64,000 bases of DNA from Luzula sylvatica. Its lineage: Eukaryota; Streptophyta; Magnoliopsida; Poales; Juncaceae. The notes under the pieces were generated by a model. It ran no database searches. It was given only the letters and a program-made list of their open reading frames with translations, and had not been told where the DNA came from. Location of the stretch: positions 27,809,054 to 27,873,053 of the forward strand of contig OX326957.1 in the NCBI GenBank assembly GCA_946800325.1, in the 5' to 3' direction. Positions 40,551-50,384 of this stretch are shown here, piece after piece (the stretch's first letter is position 1; every line of letters begins with the position of its first letter). The translations under genes were made by a program, and so were the position numbers.

Positions 40551-40795
40551 AAAAATATTTTTGATGAGGTAACAAAAAAGGGTCAAGTGGGTTGATTAGT
40601 ACTATTAACTGACTCGATTAACGATTTAATTGACCATTTAATTGAAATGACACGTCAATTAACATTTACTAATATTAACATATTATAAATTATTGACGTG
40701 TCAATTAAACTTGTCAAGTAACATTTAATTAAATCAATTAGAAATGCTAATTAACCCATTTAATTCCTTTATGACAACTCATCAAAGATCTTGAG
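40551..40795. mobile_element. MITE-like inverted repeat 2, related to the preceding one
   Basis: Its arms (TTTTTGATGAGGTAAC and the complement of GACAACTCATCAAAGA) and interior resemble those at 40272-40507, so the two are probably diverged copies of one family. The boundaries are approximate. Confidence 0.4.
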
Positions 40796-40921
40796 ATAAT
40801 TTGACGGGGCAAGGTATATTTTCCATAACAATAAGGCACAATTTAAAGGAGACATGTTCTTCCTGGTACATAACAATTTTCTTTTGAGGTCATATACGTG
40901 TGTCCCCAGTATTCACCAAAA

Positions 40922-40929
40922 TGTCCTCT
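40922..40929. other. Empty hAT target site (AGAGGACA on minus)
   Basis: One copy of the octamer is present here, while the right arm has two copies bounding the element at 61843-63304. Confidence 0.85.
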
Positions 40930-41154
40930 ATGTTACAAATTAACATAATTAATTGACATTATGAATATTAATTGTTCAACATGTTAATTAATTATGTACC
41001 ATATGTGAATTAACGTGTTATTAATTACTCGTATTAATCACAACGTATATGATAATTTGATGAATTCTGGGGACAAAATAAAATTCCCCTATAAGTTCTT
41101 TTTGGCAACCTGATTCCCCTAAATTTTCCCTAAAATAGTATATTTGGGCTTAGA

Positions 41155-41189
41155 AAATGTGGGCCCACAAAAAAGCTTCCATATAAAAG
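41155..41189 (+). promoter_or_regulatory. F-box gene promoter: TGGGCC element and TATA box (left copy)
   Basis: TATAAAAG at 41182-41189 follows a palindromic GTGGGCCCAC at about 41159-41168, a plant TGGGCY-type element. Transcription should start around 41215. The same arrangement is on minus at 61561-61568. A 5'-UTR intron starts at 41298 (ATCAG/GTAAAA) and ends at 41726 (GATACAG/GAG), 12 bp before the ATG; the splice sites are kept in the other copy (61452 and 61024). Confidence 0.65.
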
Positions 41190-41738
41190 AAGGAGACCGT
41201 GATATCATCACTCTTTAGTCTTACTCCACTGCCGCCCATCTTTCCTTGCAATTTTCCCAATTCCACTCAACACAGAAATCAAGCAAGTGTATATCAGGTA
41301 AAAAGACAACGATTCATTCGATCTATTCTGGTTGCCTGATCAGAAGGAAATTCTATCTATTCATATGAATATATGTTCAAATTTGTATCTTTGATAGTCT
41401 CTCAATTTAGGGTTTTTTATGGCATGAGAAATTTTGAATTTATTATATTCTTGAGGCAACATATAGTTTTTGTGTAGTTAGAAGATGAAAAAATTTGTAT
41501 GGTTTGAGCTGATCGTTTTTTCTATCGTTGTGTCTTGCCCGTTATGATCTGATAGTGATAGTACAGTTCGTTGAAGCCGTTACAATTTTGTGTTTAAATG
41601 TAATTTCCTCAACGATATTTACCAAAAAAACGACAATTTCGGAAAAAATCTTACCATGTATAAAGTTACTTATTTCCTTTCTCTTGTGAATTGATATGAC
41701 GAGATCTTTATTTTGATGAGATACAGGAGTTAGAAAGA

Positions 41739-42930
41739 ATGGAAAACAGTGAGACGAGAGATTGGTCATCGCTACCAGGGGATATTTTGGTGTGCATCTC
41801 CGAGCTGAGACTCAAAGAAGATGTGGTTGGATACATCCAATTCCGTGGAGTTTGCTCCGACTGGAGGAAAAGCACCGATTGTCCATCAGACAACACAAAG
41901 AAGGAGTTTCGTCCTTCTAACTGGGTCATGATAACTTCCGATCAATGGGACAAATTATGTGGTCGTGAAGTCAATGACTCGTCTCGCTTCCTTAACCTCA
42001 CAAATGGCAAATATATCCGAGTGAACATTCCCGAGTTGCAATCTGGATACACCCCTATCTCTGCGGTTGATGGCCTTCTTGTGTTATTTAAATTGAGGAC
42101 AGGTGATCTCTGTCTCCTCAACCCCTTTACGCGCGGCATCACCCAACTCCCTCCTGTCAGCTCCTTACTATCAATAGTCCCAATCCTCAGAAAATACCTT
42201 CGAGAGTCTCTGAGTAGTGTTATCTTTTATGATTCTTCCATGGTTGTGTTTTGCTTCTCGGTTTATAATAAAGTCGCTTATGTGAAGCTTGGTGACGACA
42301 AATGGATTGGTATGAAAAATGATGTTTCATGCTGGTCCACATTGTCCTTTGAAGGCCAGCTATACTCAGTCACCAGGGAGGGCGAACTAATGCGGTTTAA
42401 GCTAGGAAAGGATCGTTCTTGTCTAGAAACGAAACCTGAACTCACTGTTGAAACCATACTGTCAAAATATGAACCGCCTGGTACCCACTATCTTGTTGAA
42501 TCTGGAGGAGAAATGTTACTGATACGAGATTACATAGCTCAGAATCCGAGTAGGCCATACAATGATCGTTTTCAAGTTTACCAGGTTGACTTGAGCGATG
42601 TGAAGAACACAAGGCTTATTCCAACAACCATTGACCGTGATCGTGCTTTGCTTGTCTCATTAGCCGGTGTTGCTCCCTACCAAATTCGGACTTTCCTTCT
42701 ACCAATGAATTACCCGGCTCAGTTTACTCTTATAAAAAGCATGTGCCCGGTGTCATCGTTTATGATTCCAAAAGAGCAATTTCAAAATCAGAACACTGCC
42801 ATTATCCTCATGTTCATGCCGGTTACTTCCTCTAAGGTCCGTATCACGAGCAAGTTGGCCTTTATCCCCTCCACCGACCTTCCGTCTACCGTTGTGCAAA
42901 CTTCTACAATTGCTCAAACTTCTCTATGGT

Positions 42931-43010
<80 letters not shown>

Positions 43011-43762
43011 GTGAACTTTAGGTAACATACGCAGCATACAAATCTTTTGTTTTAACATTTTCTTCAAAAAATCCAATTATGAAAAAAGAACTTCTCTCTT
43101 AAAATTGAATTTTCAAGGAGGTTTCATTTCATCATTCCTAATATGTATAGAAAAAGTATGCCCTCTCTAAATTCTTCCAACTCTAATTGATGTGTTGCAA
43201 TTGGTGGAAACCAAGCAATTCAGTTTATGTTTGAAATTAGAATATTTTATATGCTAAAGATGGTTAATTTATTCTTTTATATATACTCATTTTAACCATA
43301 CTCATTTAATACATATACATGTGTTCAATTGGGTCCAATTACTTATCACATCTTTATTTTGACACTACATTTTACATTACGTGACAAAATGTCACTTGTC
43401 AATAATCAGAAAATTGTAAGGGACTTCATATATGAAATAAGTACGACATTATTGAGTACTTCGGCTATATGGACAAAATCATAGAAAAGTAATGTTAAAA
43501 CACAAAACAAGAATCTATTATTGAATGCTTGTTTTAATTTTCCATAAATGTACTACGTAATTATAATTTGTATAAGTAATGTTCCAATTATAACTTCATT
43601 TTGACTGATTGTGCAGATCAAAGTGATGCATTGATTCCTGGAGTGAAGCCTCGTATCAACAATCCCATGCTTGTAGGGGTGGTGGTGATGGTGTGTGTTC
43701 TGTTGTTGTTGTCCAAGCATGTTAAAACTATGAAATTTTCGGAATTTTTGCATTATAAATAA
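41739..43762 (+). CDS. F-box/DUF295 protein, left copy, with probable C-terminal membrane anchor
   Basis: Exon 1 encodes 396 full residues. An F-box lies near residues 9-45 (WSSLPGDILVCISE and RGVCSDWR) and a DUF295/KIB-type repeat region follows (SAVDGLLVLF 108-117, LCLLNPFTRG 124-133, FEGQLYSVTREGELMRF later). Such proteins are normally substrate adaptors of SCF ubiquitin ligases. If unspliced the ORF ends at 42932 (397 aa). A better model uses the donor CTATG/GTAACT (exon end 42928) and the acceptor GATCAAAG/TGATGC (43624), giving 45 further codons to TAA at 43762 and a 442-aa protein. The added tail contains the hydrophobic run MLVGVVVMVCVLLLL (about 412-426) and then basic residues, as in a tail anchor. 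The substrate is unknown. The second exon is inference from frame and hydropathy. Confidence 0.78.
42933..43006. repeat. (CT)n microsatellite beside the F-box stop/donor
   Basis: A 74-bp pure CT run begins at the 5' end of the proposed intron. The right copy has a GA run at 59745-59817 with one interrupting base. Confidence 0.95.
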
Positions 43763-44435
43763 ATTTCCTGCTCATGAAAAATAGATTTATAACATTGCAC
43801 TAGTCTGATACTAGTTGAGTAACAGATACTTGCTTGGCTGCATGCCAATTGCCCAAGCACTTCATTTTCATTCGTGTGTGTTTATGTCTAACTGAATATT
43901 TGGATCTCAAATTTCAATTTTCTTGGATGTTTTGTGTACTTTGATTTTTTGTTTTAAAAGTTGGAATCGGGATTAGAAATTATTTTACAATAAAATGATT
44001 GAACATAAATAAATAAATTTGAGTAAAAAATAAATTATAATGATAAAATAATGTATATATATTGCATTTATATGTGTGCATTTTATTTTAAAAATCAGAT
44101 TTTGATTAAAGAATGTTATAAAATACAACAAACACATAACACAATTTTTATAAATGTTTAACACTATACACATTTTATAGTAACTAAAACATATTGAAAA
44201 AATATCATCTAATAATATACACATTTTTAGAATTATATTAAATCAACTGAATTAATAAATAATAATACAATTTGCTATTTTAATATTATATAAAATATAC
44301 ACAACTTTGTAAAACTCGCTAAGTTTTCTTGTAGTTTATAAATGTTTAATGAATTTTTCAATTTCCTTCAACAAAAAACAAATATCAGATATAAATTGGT
44401 CTTTAATGTCACTGTGAGATGAATTTGTACTTGTA
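43763..44435. other. AT-rich 3' flank of the F-box gene
   Basis: No gene is visible. The sequence is mirrored in the right arm at about 58248-58920. Short open frames here are identical in both arms only because the arms are duplicates. Confidence 0.6.
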
Positions 44436-44582
44436 CTGTTTCTTTTTTTTTAAAGAAACCTAATCCACTAATCGTGAATATATTTGGTTTCATATTTTTA
44501 TTGATAATATCAACGAGACTCGAATCCATGACCTATGGTATTTCGTGCTAAGCACTTCACCACTAGGTCATGGAACCGTTGG
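44436..44582 (-). mobile_element. tRNA-derived SINE (left arm)
   Basis: On the minus strand the 147-bp unit has an A-box-like TGACCTAGTGGTG and a B-box-like GGATTCGAGTCTC and ends in an A-rich tail. It is bounded by the imperfect duplication TACAAGTGCA / TACAAGTACA (44583-44592 and 44426-44435). The same insertion with the same flanks is in the right arm, so it predates the inverted duplication. Confidence 0.7.
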
Positions 44583-44592
44583 TGCACTTGTA

Positions 44593-45113
44593 ATGTTTCT
44601 TATCCTGGATAAAAAAAAATTAGAGTTTTACTTTTCGGATCTATTGTAATAATATTGTAGTATACCTTTTGTAGTTACTTCAATTAAAAGGAAAAAAATA
44701 TGTACATAAAAATAAAATATAAAATAAAATTCACAAATGATCGGATGGCAATACACCAGTCTATCTCATCTTCTCCGAACTTCTAACTTTCGAATCCTCC
44801 ATTACTCCATTGTTACAACTTACGAATACTCAAGACACAAGAGAACTCACAAATTATAGCTCTTTATTTTTCGACTCAAACCAGGATCTTACATTTATGC
44901 ATGTCCGGCATGCATACACAATTTTTCTTTTTAAAAAAAAATCAGGGTCTCGGCCAGCGATATACTCGGCACGAGACCAGCCGAGTCTGATTTGACTCGG
45001 CCGAAATTATCGGTCGATATTAAGAACCATGCTCTAACCCTCCTTCTAAAACCGAAACATTGTGCCGTTCTCGTCTAGATATCTAATCCATATCTTGTAA
45101 ATTATATCTGTTG
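44593..45113. other. Inner flank of the left palindrome arm
   Basis: No gene is recognised. A 61-residue open frame (44810-44995) is mirrored at 57688-57873 but has no domain. Homology between the arms stops near ATATCTGTTGAA, where satellite begins. Confidence 0.55.
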
Positions 45114-48113
45114 AAAATTGAGTATTTTCATTGTGTTACACTTCAATTTGAACATTTTAAAAAAAAATATCTTAATTCAATTTTGACAATTTCTACAAAT
45201 TACTAAATTTTGATGATGTCCTCAAAATACTCCTTAACAGAAGACTAACACACACAAATTTCTATATTTTCAAAAGTTACTTAAAAATGCAAAAAGCGAA
45301 GTCTAACACCTTCAAAAAAGACCCAATTTCCTATTTTGTAGAAATTGTCAAAATTGAAGTGTAACATGAGCAAAATACTAAATTTTCGTGTTGTCCTCAA
45401 AATACTCCATAACAGAAGACTAACACACACAAATTTCTATATTTTCCAAAGTTACATTAAAATGCAAAAAATGGAAGTCACCTTCAAAAACGACCCAATA
45501 TCCTATTTTGTAAAAATTGTCAAAATTGAAGTGTAACATGAGCAAAATACTGAATTTTCGTGTTGTCGTCAAAATACTCCGTACAAGAAGGGTAACACAC
45601 ACAAATTTTTATTATTTCAAAAATTTATTAGAATTGCAAAAAGCGAAGTATAACACCTTCAAAAAAGATCAATTATCCTATTTTCTAAAAGATGCCGGAA
45701 TTGAAGTGTAACACGAGCAATATACTCAATATTCGTGTTTTAGTCAAAATATTCCGTAAAAGAAGGCTAACACTCACAAATTTCTATTCTTTCAAAAATT
45801 TACTAGAATTGCAAAAAACGAAGTCTAACACCTTCAAAAAAGACCAATTATCCTATATTCTAAAAAATGTCGGAATGAAATTGTAACACGAGCAAAATAC
45901 TCAATTTTCATGTTGCCGTCAAAATACTCCGTCAAAGAATGCTAACACTCACTAATTTCTATTCTTTCAAAAATTTATTAGAATTACAAAAAACGAAGTC
46001 TAACACCTTCAAAATAGACCAATTATCCTATTTTTTGAAAAAATGTAGGAATTGAAGTGTAACACGAGCAAAATACTCAATTTTCGTGTTGTCGTCAAAA
46101 TACTCCGTAAAAGAAGGCTAACACTCACAAAGTTCTATTCTTTCAAAAATTGATTAGAATTGCAAATAATGTAATCTAGCACCTTCAACAAAGACCAATT
46201 ATCCTATTTTCTAGAAATGTAATAATAGACAAGTGTAACAAGATCAAAATAATAAATTTCGTATTGTCGTCAAAATACTCCGTAAAAGAAGACTAACACA
46301 CACAAATTTCTATTCTTTCAAAAATTTATTGGAATTGCAAAAAGTAAAGTCTAACACCTCAAAAAGACCAATTATCCTATTTTCTCAAAATGTCAGAATT
46401 GAAGTGTAACGTGAGCAAAATACTCAATTTTCGTGTTGTCGTCGAAATACTCCGTGAAAGAAGACTAACACACACAAATTTCTATTCTTTCAAAAAATAC
46501 ATTGAAATACAAAAAGTGAAGTCTACCTTCAAAAATGCCAAATATCCTAGTTTGTAAAAAATGTCAGAATTGTTGTGTAACACGAGCAAAATACTCAATT
46601 TTCGTTGTCATCAAAATACTCTGCGTAAAAGAAGACTAACACACACATACTTATATTCTTTCAAAAATTTATTAGAAATGTAAAAAGTGAAGTCAAAATA
46701 CCTTCAAAAATATCAATTATCACATTATCTAAAAATGTCAAAATTGAAGTGTAACACGACAAATTACTAAATTTTGATGATGTCCTCAAAATACTCCATA
46801 ACAGAAGACTAACACACACAAATTTCTATATTTTCAAAAGTTACTTAAAAATGCAAAAAACGAAGTCTAACACCTTCAAAAAAGACCCAATTTCCTGTTT
46901 TGTAGAAATTGTCAAAATTGAAGTGTAACATGAGCAAAATACTAAATTTTCGTGTTGTCCTCAAAATACTCCATAACAGAAGACTAACACACACAAATTT
47001 CTATATTTTCCAAAGTTACATTAAAATGCAAAAAATTGAAGTCTAACACCTTCAAAAAAGACCCAATATCCTATTTTGTAAAAATTGTCAAAATTGAAGT
47101 GTAACATGAGCAAAATAATGAATTTTCGTGTTGTCGTCAAAATACTCCGTACAAGAAGGGTAACACACACAAATTTTTATTATTTCAAAAATTTATTAGA
47201 ATTGCAAAAAGCGAAGTATAACACCTTCAAAAAAGATCAATTATCCTATTTTCTAAAAAATGCCGGAATTGAAGTGTAACACGAGCAATATAATCAATAT
47301 TCGTGTTTTAGTCAAAATATTCCGTAAAAGAAGGCTAACACTCACAAATTTCTATTCTTTCAAAAATTTACTAGAATTGCAAAAAACGAAGTCTAACACC
47401 TTCAAAAAAGACCAATTATCCTATATTCTAAAAAATGTCGGAATGAAATTGTAACACGAGCAAAATACTCAATTTTCATGTTGTCGTCAAAATACTCCGT
47501 AAAAGAAAGCCAACACTCACAAATTTTTATTCTTTCAAATATTTATTAGAATTGCCAAAAATGTAGTCTAGCACCTTCAGAAAAGACCAATTATCCTATT
47601 TTCTAAAAATGCAATAATTGAAGTGTAACAAGAGCAAAATAATTAATTTTGTATTGTCGTGAAAATACTCCGTAACAGAAGACTAACACACACAAAATTT
47701 TATATTTTCAAAAGTTACATTAAAATGCAAAAAAGCGAAGTCTAACACCTTCAAAAAAGACCAATTATCCTATTTTCTAAAAAATGTCGGAATGGATATG
47801 TAACACGAGCAAAATACTCAATTTTCGTGTTGTCGTCAAAATACTCCGTCATAGAATGCTAACACTCACAAATTTCTATTTTTTCAAAAATTTATTAGAA
47901 TTGCAAAAAACAAAGTCTAACACCTTCAAAAAAGACCAATTAACCTATTTTTTGAAAAATGTCGGAATTGAAGTTTAACACGAGCAAAATACTCAATTTT
48001 CGTGTTGTCGTCAAAATACTCCGTAAATGAAGGCTAACACTCACAAATTTCCGTTGTTTCAAAAATTTAATACAATTGCAAAAAGCGAAGTACAACACCT
48101 TCAAAAAGGACCA
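45114..48113 (+). repeat. ~174-bp satellite array, left of palindrome centre
   Basis: About 17 head-to-tail monomers of 172-175 bp with AAAATACTCCGT, TCTAACACCTTCAAAAA and TTGAAGTGTAACACGAGCAA. A higher-order period of about 1568 bp (nine monomers) is seen, for example 45517 against 47085 and 45692 against 47260. The repeated 64-residue frames in it are by-products of the monomer. Confidence 0.93.
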
Positions 48114-48122
48114 ACTGAGTCC

Positions 48123-48130
48123 TATATAAA
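48123..48130 (+). promoter_or_regulatory. TATA box next to the satellite edge
   Basis: TATATAAA lies about 150 bp upstream of a short ORF in otherwise ordinary sequence. Transcription from it is unproven. Confidence 0.35.
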
Positions 48131-48275
48131 GGTTTCTAATCGAGTCTTGATAGACCTTTCTTCATGCTCTCATCCATTCTAATAATTCTCTTAATTTGAA
48201 AAATCATTTCCAATTGATCGAAACAAAAATATTTCTTTGCATCTTTCGAAGGCTGAAGCGAGTATTGTTTTTACA

Positions 48276-48386
48276 ATGGTTACTGTTGCGACGGGAGTTG
48301 CTTCACGGGCACTCAAGAAGGTGAGAGGTGGAAACAACGAAGGAAACAATGGCGAGAGAAAGAGGATTCCAAAGACCACAGCCTAG
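48276..48386 (+). CDS. Possible 36-residue basic peptide gene or 5' exon
   Basis: The frame encodes MVTVATGVASRALKKVRGGN and then an NNEGN/GERKR-rich tail, ending TAG. It has a TATA box about 150 bp upstream and local base use that is less AT-rich than its surroundings. I recognise no family. GT dinucleotides such as AAGAAG/GTGAGA at about 48319 could be splice donors, so it may be a first exon. Support is weak. Confidence 0.25.
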   Translation: MVTVATGVASRALKKVRGGNNEGNNGERKRIPKTTA

Positions 48387-49534
48387 GATGACATTGAATT
48401 TAGGAAGCGTGGTCGAGATGACGTCGAATTTCACATGTCTTTCTTTCATTCTCTTCTCTTTGTCGCATGCAAATTGTTGATTACTGCATGTTTGAAATAC
48501 ATTTTCTTAGTCGTTACTTCTCATGTAATATAAGTATGTAGGTTACTTAATTTTGCGAATAATATAATGTTCCCAATATTTTTCAGAAAATGTGACTCAG
48601 AAGATATACGTTTTAACAATTAATGATAAATAATATAATGTTCCCAATACATTTTCTTAGTTGTCTGCAAATGTAGAAGTCTATTGGTGATAAATTAAAG
48701 TTAACGGACACATAGAGTGATGTGAAACATAAGGTGTGAGATTATGAAAGTTACAGTTCAAAAATCCATGTTTTTTTCCATGACTATGATAATGCACGCG
48801 ATACATGTTTTATGGTATAATAAAAAGTATAAATTATTATTTTTATGATAACAATAATAATAATATCATCTCACAATTTGAACAATGTATATGTTTTAAC
48901 AATTAATGATATTAAATGACTCAATTTGTTTATCAAATAATAATACGTATATTACTGCAACTACATAACAATAGTAAACCATACGGCATACGTAGTCACA
49001 CACATCACTAATTATATAGCACAAATAATTTTTGTATTGACTCAAAATGTAATTAAAATTATGACTAATATCATATTTAATTGTGAAACTAATTTAAAAT
49101 ATAAATTCAAATTTCAGTTGAGTAAAAATATATCATATGATTTATTTGCATTTTTTAAATAACAATACTATTCTATAGATGTTTACAAGTTTAAGAATTT
49201 ATTTATGTTTTCATATCTAAACTATTGTTTAATTACTATTAAAAAAAATTACATTAATATTGAAGATATTTGAACCAAAACACAAATATAACCTAATTAG
49301 TATTGTATAGGACTCTTATAATATAATTTTAAATAAATAAATAATAATACTCAAAATTGATTTGTTATGCAAATATATATTTTTTTATTTATTTTAATTT
49401 CTTGCATAATATCTTTCCAAAAATCAAATTAGAGAAAACGATATGTATGAACTATGCTAATTTGAATGTAGAAATAACTATACAATTCAAAAAACATATT
49501 TGATGGATTTGTAAAATGAAAGTTCTAAAAATAA
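48387..49534. other. AT-rich intergenic DNA
   Basis: I see no gene, inverted repeat or tandem repeat that can be supported here. Confidence 0.6.
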
Positions 49535-50384
49535 TATGAATATATTAATAATGTTTTATAATAGTTTATGTTAATTTATTACTGTGTGTCATATATAAAC
49601 GTTTCATCTTTTGTTGTATTAAAATTTGATCATGTAATTTAATATGAAATGGAAAAAAAAATTGAATAAACGTAGTATGGCGTGATTCAAGCGAAAAATA
49701 ATAGTCCATGTCATTAATTTAAGATGACGTGAAATTCTAAGAATAATTTAAATACACTGTAGAACAGTCTCAAAATAAATTATGACTATAGAAATCAACG
49801 ATTAATCAATGGTCACAATTTTGGCACTAATCACGATCTAATAGTTAAAATGAATATGATGATGCGGTACATGAAAATTGTACAAAGTCCAGTGCAAAAT
49901 AAGAATGCGGGCAAATTTGTTCATTCATTTAATTTTTTTTTTTTTTGGAATATTTTTTTCTTCTTTTACTGCCTAATTTAGCTTAAAAGTCTCCTAATCA
50001 ATTTGACTAGCAACTCTCTTGAGAATTTCGCAATTTTTGAAAAGAGAGAAGTTCAAACTTGCAATATGATTCAATTATTATTTTTTTAATTTTAAAAACA
50101 GTAACATATAATATAGCGTGTAAATGCATACGTTTCAATTAATAATAGCATAAATTTCAACGACTCTTGGAAATTAAGCTGGAAATCGACCCTAAACTCT
50201 AAACTTAATTAATATTTGCAAATCTCAATCAGTCCCTAACAGTAAAAAACCATTGAAACCTGACAGCACCACAATTGAAAATTCTAGCCCTAATGGCAAA
50301 TTCGACGGAACCAACGGGTTCCCCGGACAGAAATTAATCATATAATCTGCCCCGATACAAGTGAATGTACTCGTTCCGTCATCA
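49535..50384. repeat. Direct repeat copy 1
   Basis: The 850-bp sequence starting TATGAATATATTAATAATG and ending GTTCCGTCATCA recurs at 53260-54174 in the same orientation with scattered changes and small indels. No gene is visible in it. Confidence 0.85.

Larger units (their letters stand above)
40850..45113 (+). repeat. Left arm of a large inverted duplication
   Basis: The arm is the reverse complement of 57571-63385 apart from a 1.46-kb hAT insertion, a segment of about 67 bp near 59185-59255 and small changes. Matching pairs of positions sum to 102750 around the F-box exon and 102683 inside it, showing collinearity. The arm includes an F-box gene and a SINE. Confidence 0.92.
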
